Source: Anastatus disparis (Eukaryota > Arthropoda > Insecta > Hymenoptera > Eupelmidae). Taken from it: 64,000 nt of DNA. Numbering within the stretch: position 1 is the stretch's first letter; the number at the start of each line of letters is the position of its first letter. This document shows, one piece after another, positions 35,197 through 47,979 of the stretch. The notes under the pieces are model-generated. The model made no database searches. It was not told where the DNA came from and saw only the letters and a program-made list of their open reading frames with translations. The position numbers and the translations under genes are program-made. The stretch lies in assembly GCA_017163975.1 (NCBI GenBank), contig JAFFSR010000239.1, forward strand, positions 2,170,001-2,234,000, written 5' to 3'.

Positions 35197-36480
35197 ACAC
35201 ATAAAAGTTTATTATAATATTTTAAAAGTAGACTGTTTGGTTCGCAGTCTTGTATGAATTGCTTTTATAGTATACACAAATTCAACATGAAGCGTATATT
35301 AATAAAACGTATATACTATCTTATGGATTTTTCTGATTGACGTAAAAAAACAAGGTATTTGAACTATTTATTTTTAAAAGAAAGCATAATTATAATCTTT
35401 TTACCGCTCACATTACAATGAATACTTTTAAAACGTTAATTAAATTCTAGTTTAAGAGAGCGCAGATTAATTTTTTCTTTTTAATTACAGCACGCAAATT
35501 TATTTGGCTTTTAATAGTAGTAACTTTTTATTATTCCTAAAAAGATCAAAACAAATGTTAGGAATCCTTAAAAAAACAATATTTTATTATAAGAGTTTAT
35601 CAATTTTCTTTTAATCATTTTATCAGACATTTCAATTATTATATATTTAGATTTCAATCAACTTCGTTAGAAAAATACATTTTAATATTAATTCGAACCT
35701 TCATTAAATATTTTTGTATTTCAATGCTGATTGAAAAGTTGTTATCAAAATTTAAACTTCAAAGCTAATTTTAATTTCATCGGCAAATTAAAATAACTGA
35801 AAAAAATCTATTTTATTTTAGAAGTATCTATGTATACATGTTTTATGTAACGAGTTCTTTATCAATATAAAATGAAGACCCTTAAACTTTCTTAGACCTT
35901 TTTTCCAACATTTATAAATTTTATATTATCAAACGCAATTTATCGCATTCTTAAATAATCCAAATTTCTGTTAAATTTAAGATATTTTACTTTTTATAAA
36001 TGATGAGGCTTGGACCTTTTTAAATTAATCCATCACGTAAAAATACATTTTTCTATTTACATAAATTTCCCCTCTATGCAAAACAACTTATAAATTATTC
36101 TTAGATAACAAAGATTGATAAAATCGTTAGAACTAAATCTTTTGAAAATTCTCTTGTCTTAAGTTTGACCGATTAAATTAGAAACAGTCGATTTTCTTTC
36201 CAAAGTTACGAAAACGGAGAATCTCGTACTTTTATTTGCTGTTTGACAAGTACGTTTGCAGTAAGCTTTTAAATTTTCTTTATATTTATAAGCGTTGAAA
36301 TTGAAAATCTTTTATTTTCTTACAATAATTAAACGTTTTTTAAATAATGTAGTATCATTGTATTAAATAAAATACAATTTTAATTGGTATAAATTAAATT
36401 TTAAAAAAAATACGATTTCGATTTGCGATTGCTAAAATAAAAAGAAACTTCTGAACGCAGTTTAAATTTTAAAGCATTTT
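35197..36480. other. No recognisable feature
   Basis: AT-rich; nothing assignable. Confidence 0.55.
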
Positions 36481-36690
36481 GAAAATTTTGAAAAAATGTT
36501 TGTATTTATTTAGCTAATTAGATCTTGAAAATTACTCGATGGATTTGCTTCAAATTTTGTATACAATTTATTTTTTTGTCTAACTGATGCGGAAGCTATT
36601 GTCCCTCTCTTTTATTTACATCAAAATCACATTAAAAAAAATAAAATCAAATTACTGGAACTTAATGTGCTCTATGAGAAAGCAGCGTTT
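36481..36690 (+). repeat. 3' fragment of the dispersed 'CTCGATGGATTTGCT' repeat
   Basis: Contains AAATTACTCGATGGATTTGC, CTGATGCGGAAGCTATTG and the terminal motif CTCTATGAGAAAGCA that also ends the copy at 59916-62443. Most of the element is absent. Confidence 0.7.
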
Positions 36691-37263
36691 TTCCATTAGA
36701 TAGACTCTATCCAATTTAAACCTGAAACACGCGTATACGCATTATATCTGTCTATAAGTTGATATACGTGTGCATTAGAGCCTCATGAATATTTTTAGGT
36801 AACATTTTTTTATAAGATAAAAAGACGAAAGGATATAAAAAGTATTTTAAATCAAAGAATGTTTTCAAAACATGAACTGAAATTCAAAACTTTATAGCAT
36901 ACATTCACATCTTCGATGTTGGCACGTAAGAGAATTTTTAACTTTAACATTCTCATCTAATACAATCTCAAATACGGTTCACGTGCACAATGAAATTAAG
37001 CGTTGCTATGAGCTTCAAGGCTTCCATATACTCTCCATTATCTCCAGTATATAAACATGTGTGTGAAGCGTGGGTAAATCCCAGAGTTTTACTTAAACTT
37101 TTTAACGAAATTTCAAAAGTCAGGTATAAACTTTAGAGATTTTATATATAATATATATAAAACGTGGGAAAGTAAAAAATTTTAAAATTGATTATTGGAA
37201 AAATTTCGATAATATGGATATTGTGATATTTTAAATTTTCTGTTTTTTAATTTTCTTCTTATC
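36691..37263. other. No recognisable feature
   Basis: AT-rich; nothing assignable. Confidence 0.5.
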
Positions 37264-37757
37264 TATGCTATTCCATTTCAAATCGAACAGTCAGTATACA
37301 CTCAAGTCACCAATTACTGCGCTAATGGAGTATGTTATTTTACCCTAAAAATAAGGGTATACATTTGTATTTTTAATTACTTTGCTGAAATTAATCCAAA
37401 ATAAAAAAACATTTTATCAATTCAATAATTTTGATAAACCTTTTTTTATTTTATTTCGTTTTAAACCCTTTTCAACACCGTGCAAAGAAATTTAAAAAAA
37501 ATAAAAATGACTGAGATATATGCATATTTTACCAAAAATGCACTTTTTATGCATTCATGCATTTTCTCGAAAAGGCCATTTTTTTTTGCTTGAAATTTTT
37601 CAAAACACTACCTAACATTTTTTTTAAAAAATTCACAAATTTTGTTGGTGAAAAATGCTTGTATATCGTTCGGAAGTCTTAAGCAGTCTGCATTCAAACA
37701 CTGTCGTATTTGGCTCATCATTTGTTTACATTTGTATGCATGTATATAGCATCAATA

Positions 37758-37758
<1 letters not shown>

Positions 37759-37818
<60 letters not shown>
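37759..37818 (+). repeat. (TA)n microsatellite in transposon copy II
   Basis: About 29 AT/TA dinucleotides; it corresponds to the tract at 32683-32722 and is longer. Confidence 0.95.
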
Positions 37819-37820
<2 letters not shown>

Positions 37821-38053
37821 AAATTCGTAATATAAAAATAAATATTTAAACATGAAAAAAAAGAATTCTATTCGTGTATATCTATATTATGTATGTTTCG
37901 ATGTACAAACAATAGGAGGCTAACTCGCGGACAAATACATCGCGTAACCAAAACAGCATATTAGAACTGTTATATAGAAGCTAGTTATTTTTACGGCTGC
38001 TTTGAAAGGTGCTTCTCGGGCTTGTGAAAAATTCAACAAAATTTGAAATAACA

Positions 38054-38670
38054 ATGTCCGAAATTTACTCTACTAAAAGAATTTCCATTCCATTTTTTCA
38101 AATGCACAAAAAGGTAGTTTATATGAGCAGTAATTCACGTTTTAGACCGTTGGAAGATTTAACCATTAATTTGTCACAGCTTCATCCAGATTTAAATATA
38201 TTGCCATCTACTAATGTATGTAAAAATTGCCATAAACGCATATCATCAAAATGATTTTAAGTGATCTTGAGTCTATATCTGAAAATGAAATCACTGAACT
38301 TTTTAGCGGAAGAGATGATGATTTTATTCCGAAAACACCCAAACGAATAGAGGAATTAAACGAGAGTATTAATTCAGTTTTACCTGAATGCATCTCACCC
38401 CTAAAAAGAAAAACTGCAATACCTGAAAATTTTAGGAATACGTATCTAAAAAGAAAAAATCCTTAATTTCAGCTTTTTCTGCTACTGTTGGAAGTAAATT
38501 AGAAGATGCGTATGGCATTTCAGTTGAATCAATAGAATCGGACGAAAATTCCACTGAAAACTATTGGAATGAATTTTTAGAAAATTTTAAATTGGCTTTA
38601 GAAAAATGCTCTTCTATTTCGGGAGAAAATAAAACTTCTAACTTTACTACCAAAAAAAAAAAACCCTGAA
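38054..38670 (+). pseudogene. Transposon protein remnant (copy II)
   Basis: Begins MSEIYSTKRIS, 14 codons into an open frame, and follows copy I through SNSRFRPLEDLTINLSQLHP and CKNCHKRIS. A small deletion after CKNCHKRIS (near 38245) shifts the frame, and 4 bp lost near 38440 (AGGAATACG against AGAGGAAATTACG in copy I) shifts it again. Beyond ALEKCSS the sequence is deleted and joined to A-rich flank. Confidence 0.6.
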
Positions 38671-39493
38671 AAACAAGAAAAAAAAGCCAAGCGTCTTGAA
38701 AAAAAATAAAAAAAAATAATTATCTATAATTATTTTTGACGCATCCCAACAGTGAAAAAAAAACTCACTCTAAAAAGCACCCCGAGGGGAGGAGGGACAG
38801 AATCCTTTTTACGTCCACGTCGTTGTTCCTGGATAATGCTAAACGAAGGATAATATTTAAATGTCGACTGCTTAAGACTTCCGAACGTATATACAAGCAT
38901 TTTTCACCAACAAAATTTGTGAATTTTTTCTCGCTCCAAACCAAAAAAGCCGGGATCAAACAAGCACTATTAGATAGGTATTTTGGTCCTCTATCAAAGC
39001 AAAAAAATTTCAGCAAAAAAAAAAATGGCCTTTTCGAGAAAAATGCCATGTGCATAAAAAGTGCATTTTTGGTAAAATGCATATATCTCAGTCATTTTTA
39101 GTTTTTTTTTAAATTTCTTGCACGGAGTTGAAGAGGGCTCAAAACGAAATAAAATAAAAAAAGGTTTATCAAAATTCATTGGAAATTGGTAAAACGATAG
39201 CTCTCTAAAGTTATTCTCAACATTTTCAGTTTTAACATTTAGTTTTTGTATGCAATTTTCAAAAGTGCATATCTGATGCAATTTTGATATTTCAGCAAAA
39301 TAAAAAAATACGTATACCCTTATTTTTAGGGTAGAATAACATACTCCATTAGCGCAGTAATTGGTGACTTGAGTGTATACTGACTGTTCGATTTGAAATG
39401 GAATCAGCCCTATAGAATTGTGCATTAAAAAAAATTAATTCACTATTTTAAATTAAAATTAATCCACGTTTTATCAAAAATACTAGAAATATA

Positions 39494-40211
39494 CAATGGA
39501 GTCCAATAAAACGGAGCTACCCTTAAGAAATTAAGTACCAACTTTCAAGTTTTGTATCTCACCAAATAATGGTCGTACAGATGTGCGACTACTTATTTTA
39601 AAGGTATTTGTAAGGACTTTTTAATGATGTATTATTCATTTAATTTTAAGTACCTATCTGGGAAATATCGCGACTTAAAAATTGAAAAAAAAAATTATAT
39701 TTTAAATAATTATATAATAGCGTACTCATATATACGTGTATAATACCGCAACCATACAAAAAAAATTAAAATGCTCAGAAAATTTTGAAACAATTTGAGG
39801 TCATTCTACATACAAAAATACACTTATTTATTTGGCATTTTTCCATATCTCCGTAATTAAGAAGATATAGAAAAAAATAAAAAAAGCCTATTTTTTTATA
39901 AAAACCGCCATATCTCGGTCAATTTAGGACCTAGGAAAGAAAATAAATAATTTTAAAATTCAGTAAAATACCTTTAAAAAGAGCTGTGTAAAATTATTCT
40001 ACCATCATTTTTCGAAAAATGTTTCAAATTTTAGGATATAGGCGAAAACAATTTTTTTTTTTAATTTTCAAGTCGCGATATTTCCCAGATAAGTACTTAA
40101 AATTAAATTAGTGATCGCACAATTATGTACGACCATTATTTGGTGAGATACAAAAATTTAAAGTTGGTACTTAATTTCTCAAGGGTGGCTCCGTTTTATT
40201 GGACTCCACTG
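39494..40211. mobile_element. 718-bp TA-flanked palindromic MITE
   Basis: TIRs of about 200 bp begin CAATGGAGTCCAATAAAACG and, in reverse, CAGTGGAGTCCAATAAAACG; TA on both sides (39492-39493, 40212-40213). The arms share GGTCGTAC, TCTGGGAAATATCGCGACTT and more. CAGTGG-type ends with TA are usual in Tc1/mariner-derived MITEs. No coding sequence. Confidence 0.88.
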
Positions 40212-40307
40212 TATATTTTAATGAAAAAAATTTTTTTTATTGTATTTCATAAATGCAACGTCTTGTACAAAAATATTTCTATGTATATAAAAAAAAAATA
40301 AGAACTA

Positions 40308-43300
40308 GGGTAATCAGACCAATGAATGACCGAATTGTTGAACTCCTACCTTTATCGCTCTGAATTTTTATAGTATTCAAATATATCAACAAAATAATTT
40401 ATTAATTCTTTTCAAAACCATGTTAAATTTATGTCTGAAATGATAAACTAAGATAATTTAATAACAAAAATTTATAATAACTAATAATTGTAAGATCTTT
40501 TCAGAAGCCTAGTGGATGACCACTGAGATCCAATGAATGACCGGGTGCGTGCCAGTAAATGACCGATTGAATAAACGAATCAATAAAATCTAATTATGTA
40601 CTTATTTACTTTTTTAAAACTTTATTGAACTCTTATAAAGAAAATATATCAGTACATTTTATATGTACATGAACAATATAAAATGTTTTACATATTATGT
40701 AACATTTTATTTAGATAAATATTTAAAAAATATATTAATATCAATCTGGAACTAATAAGTTACAATACTTTTCTTTTTGATCACAGTAAATAACTTATAA
40801 ATTATGAAGACTATAATAGTAATAGTATAAACACTAAATATTTTGAAAATTAACCTTAACATTACTGATATTCTTCAGAACTTTCCGCTTCTTTGGGGTA
40901 GAGCATTCATAATTAGAAAGATCTAAACTTTTAGCTTTTTCGGCCAACAACATCTTCATTCTAGCTTCTTTTTCTTTCTTCAGTGCTTCTCTTTGCATCT
41001 TCATTTTCAATTTTTCTTGGTGTTTTTCTTTATCTTCTTCCTGCTTGACTTTTTTTTTTATTTCCCTTTCAAACTTCCTCAACTCTTTCAGTCTTTCTTG
41101 TTCCTGCTGTTTCTTCAATTTTTCATTTTGTTGTGCCTTCCACTCTTCTGAAGTGATTGCAAAAATTGTAGACTTCTGACTCTTTGATTTCTTTTTGTCT
41201 TTGATACTGGGATAATGGAGTTCTTGTTTCCAAATATTCGCAATATCATACATTGCTGTATTATTATTTCCTTCAGTTGAAGAACCTAGTGATGATTCAT
41301 TGTTTACTATATTTGACTCGAATGCTTCTAAAGATGTATTCTTAGTTGTTCGTTCACTTTCACTGTGAATTGAAGTTTGCAATTCTTTTCCATGTGCATC
41401 TGTAAAAATAATTCTTTTTGTTATTCCAAATATCACATCAGTCAAATAAAAGAAAAATGCATGTTTATATACCTTTGTTTTGCTTAGATTGAGGAATATT
41501 AATGCTAATGTTTGTTGAGTCAACAATATTAAGAGTTTCATTTGAATATTTGGAAACAAGATCTTCTTTCATAAATGTGTCATCTATAATTATTTCTTCT
41601 AGATTAATTAATGTGCTATTATCTGCAAATTGAAAATTAAAACATGAATGACAAAGTGAATAATATATAATATACATGTACAAGAAATAAATTACCTGCA
41701 GGTATTAAATGATCATGTTCTATTCGTATAACATGAATATTATTAATAAGAGAGAGATCATCTTTTGGAATCACAGTCACTGTTTCTAATGGTTTAATTG
41801 GATACTCTGTAAACAAATCCATATTATCAACTACTAAGCTGCTCAATAGAAACTCTTCAGGTTTGCTTGTTGTGATCTCAACCGTAGAAGTTTTCAAATT
41901 TTTCCATATATTATATAATACTACTTCATTCACTGGTTCTTCATCTTTCTCTTTTGCAGCTTTAAATGAATCCATAACATCTTGTGGTCTTTTGTTTTCA
42001 AGGTTAGTAAGTAAAATTTGTAATGAATTGGTGGTATCAACTTTTGAGGGTAAATCAACAATTTCTGTATCTAAATTTTTCTTTTTCATTTCTTTCCTTC
42101 TAGTACTGATACATTTAGAATAATCAGTAAACAATATAGTATTATCCCTTTCTCTGAACAAAAATTACTGAGAGGCATACTCATGTGTGAAGAATGACCA
42201 TCAAATAAAAATAACACTGGAAATTGCACTTTGTCTTGTACTAACTGCTTATAAAAGCCATTTTGTATAAACTGGGAAAATGTTTCTGCAGTCATCCAGC
42301 CCTTAGGGCTATGTCCAATAACGTATCCCTCTGGTACTGATGCTGCTACGTCCTTTGGTGGAAATCTTTTATATGGGTACACAATCATTGGTCGAACAGC
42401 CGTTCCATCAGCACCATAGCTACATAGGACTGTTAAAGTCTCCTTCTCCTGCCCAGGTGAAATATAATAATTATTCTTCTGCGTTTTTGCTGCCAACAAT
42501 TTCCCAGTTTTTGGACATAACTGTACACTAGTTTCATCCATATTGTAGATTCTTGATGGATCCTCCAATATATTTAATAAATTTAATTTGATCAAATAGT
42601 TTTTCAGTTCAGCAAACCAATCTTTAATATTTTCTTCTGTTACTGAAGCTCTACTTTTAGATAAAACTTCAGTATTTTTTAATTTGACTTCAGGATGCCT
42701 GTTCAAGAATAACTTAAACCATTTTTCCCCAGGCATATTGTTCTTGAAAGTATTTTTATGTGGTACAAGATCAAGTACTCTTTTAATTGCACTTTTGACT
42801 ACACTAGGGTGCATGGAACATCCTATCTCAGCCTTTTGGATAATCCAATGAACAATTTGTTGCTCTTCTACATTTGTTAATATTGTTGGCGGACCCATTT
42901 TTCCTACTTTATTCTCATTTCTTTTTAATTTATTAACTAGAGTTCCCTTTGGAATATTGTATGTCTTTGAAGCTTTATTGACACTAAGTGAATTATTTCT
43001 AACCTCTTCGATCGCTGCTTTTAATGCTTCCTCAGTGTATTGAAATCTACTATAAACTTTCTTTCTTTTATTTTTATTCACTTTGTCACTTTTTAAAGAC
43101 ATTTTCTTATTCGAACTTGTAAGTTTATGCTTTTTAGCCATAATTATATTAAAATTAACCTTCAAGTACGTGACAAAATCCTTGATGGTCATTCACTGGG
43201 GCAGGTCAACGAAACGTCTGCCAGTAAATATGCGGTTGGTCATTTATTGGAAAAGTGATGTCTCATTTCATACCAGTGAATGACCGACAATTTTTCAAAA

Positions 43301-43688
43301 ATTTTTAATACATTTTATACAAAATATAGATTTAAAATGAATTAAAATGAGTGAAAAAGTATGCAGAATACATAAATAAAAGATTTTTTATTGATTCATA
43401 GAGAAATTTCTTAAAATTATAAATATTTTTGAAGCATCCAATTTGACTACTTTATATAAATATTCCAGGCTTTCAAGTTTTTACTTCGGACCTTCACAAG
43501 TAAGACGTAATTTTAAACTAATTAGAAATATTTTTTCAATTTTTAAAGACGAAAATTTGTTTATTATTAGGTTAATAAAGTATAAAAAAATATTGGAGTT
43601 TATTACGTTTCAATTTAATTATTTTATAAGAATTTAAAATTCGATCGGTCATTCATTGGGTAGTGGTCAAATACTGGACTGATTATCC
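40308..43688 (-). mobile_element. pogo/Tigger-like DNA transposon
   Basis: A 3.4-kb element with TA duplications (40306-40307, 43689-43690) and short TIRs (GGGTAATCAGACCAATGAAT against GGATAATCAGTCCAGTATTT in reverse). The motif CCARTGAATGACCG and close variants recur several times within 250 bp of the left end and about 500 bp of the right end, as expected for transposase binding sites. It encodes a multi-exon transposase gene on the - strand that lacks an essential segment. Confidence 0.9.
40834..43141 (-). pseudogene. pogo-type transposase gene, internally deleted
   Basis: Start chosen at MAKKHKLTSS (43141) because the longer frame to 43192 runs into a subterminal repeat. Domains in order: basic N-terminus; psq-type HTH (about residues 34-75, LSVNKASKTYNIPKGTL); CENP-B-type HTH (about 85-150, PGEKWFKLFLNRHPE); DDE domain with first Asp in RIYNMDETSVQ and second in LFDGHSSHMS. 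After EKGIILYCLL the sequence jumps near 42128 to DYSKCISTRRKE, a motif that follows the catalytic core in pogo proteins, and the frame shifts there. The third catalytic Asp region is therefore missing. Downstream, GT-AG introns (41623-41695, 41400-41472) join exons ending at 41696, 41473-41622 and 40834-41399; all junctions are phase 1. The last exon is a Lys/Glu-rich coiled coil after WKQELHYPSIKDKKKS. The product cannot be a working transposase. Confidence 0.88.
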
Positions 43689-43690
43689 TA

Positions 43691-44673
43691 GACATATTTT
43701 GTAAACCATACGATTACACATAAAAACCATGTCTGTTTCATTGTAGGATAAAGACACCTACAACCGGCTAGAAGCCATTCAGACTAAAATACTTAAATCA
43801 AAGAAAGAGCTTTGTCAAAATGACACAGAGCCGCAGAATGGTATGTATAACCTATTTTTATATTTATTTTCATTGTTGAGTTTATGTTTAAATAATAGGT
43901 AATCCACGTTAATTTTTTGTTTTTTTTTCGAGAAATGGACTTTGCAAAAAGTTTATAGTGAAAAGTTTTTGAAAATTTATTGTTGTTCAAATTATAATTT
44001 TTTTAGAATTAAAATTTTATTTTATTTTAATGCTAATAAAATTTATTTGTTTTATGTATTATTTTTACGAAAAATGTTAACTGTTTAGTATTTATCATAA
44101 TGGCTGATATTTGACAAAAATTTTTAGAAAATTTATTGAACAATTGAAAATATTAAAATTTATTCATTTTAATTTGCATCCGAAATCTTAAAGTACGTAT
44201 AAAGGCATGCGATATGATTTCTGGAGGCGTAAATTAAAAATTTCAAATAAAGAAGCATTAATAAAGTACCACTTTTTATAAAAAAAAAATTACAATTCAA
44301 ATCAAGCTATAAAATGACTTTCTTAGCATTTCATGACGCTATTCTGTTTTTTAGCAATTGTCAGGGACGTAGTTTTAATTTTTAATTCAAATAGAGCAAA
44401 AATTTTGATGATTTAAATATTTTTTGCTTAAAAAATGAAAAATGAATTATCACCCCTACACTTTTTATACTTCAAGCCTTGTAAGCTAAAATGCGTCATA
44501 CTATGACAACGATCGATCATATGACGGTATGATTTAAACTTGTGTTTTATATTCACTGCAGATATCTCAACAGTTTCTAATACAAATAAATCCTTCCCTT
44601 TGTTAAATTTAAGAGTCAAATAGAGTCGGTTATTGGATTTCTACCCTTAACTTCGTGTTATATAACCAATTCT
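43691..44673. other. No recognisable feature
   Basis: AT-rich spacer; nothing assignable. Confidence 0.5.
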
Positions 44674-44864
44674 ATTTTTTTAACGTCGTTATATTTATGC
44701 TATCATTGTGATGCTAATTAACAAAGGAGGTCTACAGCGTGTTTGTGAACAAAACACATGTAACGAGTACAGAGGTGCTTACATCAATCGGCCGAGAGCG
44801 GGAATTGAACTCGGGACCTCGTATTGCCAATTCCTCGTTCTACCGAGTGAGCCACCGAAATCTC
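44674..44864 (-). mobile_element. tRNA-derived SINE, copy 4
   Basis: Full-length and diverged: the - strand head reads GGCTCACTCGGTAGAACGA, then GGCAATACGAGGTCCCGAG and a B box; the body and TTAACGTCG end are clear. The preceding T run is the A tail in reverse. Confidence 0.87.
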
Positions 44865-45766
44865 AATTCTATTTTTACAAATACATTGTATTGCAAATTC
44901 ATAATGGCGCATATATAAAAATAAAAAGTTAATCACTAGAGCACAGTATATTATCATTTAAAATATAACGATTTAAAGTATTTATAAAATGTTTACTATG
45001 TATGCAGCAATTTTCACTATATAAATAGCAATTCTTATAAAAATCAAAAATATCTCTTAATTTTCCTTACTGAATTTTTCTATGGTAATAGTATTTTCTT
45101 GAGATATAAAAAATTTACAAAGAGAAATCAATATAAAACAGACTCAGACAGTGGTCCTACAAAAAAAGATATATAAAACCTACATCACTGTTAAGAGCAC
45201 AACAGTACATTTAATTTAAAGGAAAATATTTTTGTGCTTTTAAAGTATTTTGATATAGCTTATGTAAGATAAATAAAATTTATGAATCAAGTACAGACTC
45301 TACGTTTAAAAACTTCAATTTTTCAAATTTAAAACATCTTTAATAAATTTTACTTATTTTTTTACATGAAAAACAAACCAATTACTATAAAAATTAATAA
45401 CTCATTAACATATAGTTGTAAGAAATCAATACTACAATTTGGATGTTAATGCACATTCTCTTACGTATCAATTATGCAATGACAATAGGAATTTCTTTGT
45501 TTCGGGCCATTTTTGTTTCTATGTCAGTTTTGTTGGTACAAAAAAATTAAATTTTTTTTATGAGGATTTAAAAATTTTGTAACTTGGATTAATAAAGCTG
45601 TAAAAGAAGTACCATTAATAAAAATAAGAATTTTCCCAAATAAAAATAAGAATTTTCCCAAATAAAAATAATGGTATATTAAAAACGGTTTTTATTTTTT
45701 TTGGTATTATTTTTCTTTTTGTAATAAATTTATATTGTGTCACTAAATTAAATTTTGCGTGAAAAT
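44865..45766. other. No recognisable gene; one short tandem repeat
   Basis: AT-rich. At about 45619-45665 the 21-bp unit AAATAAGAATTTTCCCAAAT is repeated twice plus a partial copy. Otherwise nothing assignable. Confidence 0.6.
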
Positions 45767-45788
45767 TTTTTTCTTTTATTTTATTTAA

Positions 45789-46509
45789 GGTTGTATGGGC
45801 TATACAGTCTATCAAAAGTTAGTTTTTTTATAAAATCGTTTATATTTTTTGATAGAAAGTAATTATCCAATTTTTAGCTTAGTAACGTATTAGACAATAT
45901 TAAAACAATCATTTTGAACTTTGTTTCATTTAAATATAAGGAATTATTAAAAAATTATAACATTTTAAAGTTTATAACTTTTACAAAAATCTAATGCAAT
46001 CATAAAAAATAATGGCAAAGTTTAAAAAATTATTTTATTTGACTGCAACAAAGTTTATTTTGTTCACTTTAAAATTTCGAATCTATTGACGAGAATGGAA
46101 TTTCCATTTTTATTTTTTATTAAAATTTATAGCCAATTTTCTGCGAAAAAATGCATATGTCTCAGATGGTACTCACTGTTTTATTAGAGAAAATTGGCAA
46201 TGAATTTTAGTAAAAAATAAAAATTGAAATTCCATCCTCGTCAATAGATTCGAAATTTTAAAGTGAACAAAATAAACTTTGTTGCAGTCAAATAAAATAA
46301 TTTTGGCATTATTTTTTATGATTGCATTAGATTTATGTAAAAGTTATAAACTTTAAAATATTATAACTTTTTAATAATTTTAAAATGATTGTTTTAATAT
46401 TGTCTAATAAATTACTAAGCTAAAAATTGGATAATTACTTTCTACCAAAAAATATAAACGATTTTCTAAAAAACTAACTTCTGATACAGTCTGTATAGCC
46501 TGTACAACC
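45789..46509. mobile_element. 721-bp TTAA-flanked palindromic MITE
   Basis: Begins GGTTGTATGGGCTATACAGT and ends with the diverged complement (ACAGTCTGTATAGCCTGTAC, AACC), with TTAA at 45785-45788 and 46510-46513. The arms pair over most of their length (about 340 bp each), including TTTATTTTGTTCACTTTAAA. TTAA duplication indicates piggyBac or Kolobok type; which one is not resolved. It sits in the conserved TTAA of SINE copy 5. Confidence 0.85.
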
Positions 46510-46683
46510 TTAACATCGCTGTATTATACTATCTTTGAGTTAACGACGGAGGTTGTCAGCGTATTTGTGAACAAAGCACGCAACACAGTGGTGCTTGTAT
46601 CAATCGGATGAGAGCGAGATTTCAATTCAGAACTTCGATATAACGAATCCGTTGCTCTATCAACTGAGCCACTGAGATCTGTA
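46510..46683 (-). mobile_element. tRNA-derived SINE, copy 5, tail interrupted by a TTAA MITE
   Basis: Diverged copy with head GGCTCAGTTGATAGAGCAAC, B box and body. Its conserved TTAACGTCGC tail is cut at TTAA: the neighbouring MITE (45789-46509) is flanked by this TTAA, and the T-rich A-tail remnant appears on the other side at about 45767-45788. Confidence 0.83.
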
Positions 46684-47979
46684 CATGAAAAATCTTTTCG
46701 ATTTAATTAACTTTAGTCTTGTGTATAAACTCTATGTTTTGAATATCAAAATATTTTCATTATTTATTCAGATATAGAAAAATATGTTTACTTTAAACAA
46801 TCAAATTAGATTTTAGTTGTAAATCACATATTTAAAGAAAACATTAATAATAAATATGTCCAAACTAATTGACCATTAACTATTTAAAAATTTTGTTATT
46901 CGCTATATTATTTATTGTTTCCTTAGTATTCTGTGATTGAATTTTTCGCGACCCACGATCCGAAGGGATGACATGGATTTCCAAGACTTTCTTTTTCTTT
47001 AGCGCACCGCAACTGAGTAGCAATGATATAAGTTTTACCGGGCTCATAAAGTATCAGCAACTCCAAAGAGTGAAAAACTTTGTTAGATTCTTTAATACGC
47101 CGGAGATTTCTTTTGCTGACTCTGGTTTACAAAGTATAGAAAAAAATATATTTTCCAAATGGCACGTATTGTCTCTTTTTTCCTATTTTAAAAAATATCT
47201 TCTATTTCATGGGATTAGTTTATTTGAATACACTTGACCTGGTACAAAAATCATTGTAAAGCAGATTTTTCCACGTATCAAAAAATTTTTTTCAACATTC
47301 GAAAATTTTAAAAATTATACATTATTTATATTATATGTTCACATAAAGTGAAGTCAACTATTATATAGAAACTTATGGCATATTTTACAAAATATTTTAG
47401 TATATATTATTCTGTAAAATTTAGATCACGAGTTATCATTAATGTGCCTACTAACTACTTTAGACATCTACCGTAGTTTTCATTGTATATTATAAAAACA
47501 AACAGTACATGATAAAAATTAACCTATATATACCTTAAATTTACCGCATATGCAGAAAATATTTACAATAAATATGTAAAAACTTTTATCTCATATTCAT
47601 TATATTATTTTCATAAAAATAAATCGTGTGCTAGAATTAAAATAAATAATAGAATTTTATGCATAGAATTTTTTTTTCGCAAGTGCGTTTTTAAAAATTC
47701 ACATTGAACGTGTAAATTTTTCATATAAATCAAACAAGTTTAAACAGTTAAATTTAATTGCATCGTGTCTCAGGGCATTATAAAAACGAAAATTTAATTT
47801 TTTCTAATTGCTCATTAATCTGAACGTAGTAGATCTCTTTTTACATCCCTTTATGAAAGCTCAAGAAGTTTAAAACTTGAAAAATCTCGTTGAGATTCGG
47901 GGCCATTAAAATCATTTACACGATAGCAGCAATTAATTTGCGGGATACAAAATAAAGCGAGATACGGTCATTAATTCAA
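46684..47979. other. No recognisable feature
   Basis: AT-rich. The frame at 46968-47237 is GC-richer at its start but has no recognisable domain. Confidence 0.5.

Larger units (their letters stand above)
37264..39410 (+). mobile_element. DNA transposon copy II with long TIRs
   Basis: Same family as 30651-33341, inverted relative to it. The right TIR (38866-39410) is nearly intact, while the left (37264-37688) is eroded and about 120 bp shorter. The interior has the (TA)n tract (37759-37818), the N-terminal coding block and a deletion of roughly 400 bp (around 38650) relative to copy I. Confidence 0.85.

Noticed and set aside
42340..42531. + strand frames opposite the pogo transposase
   Set aside because: They are shadows of the transposase gene on the - strand.
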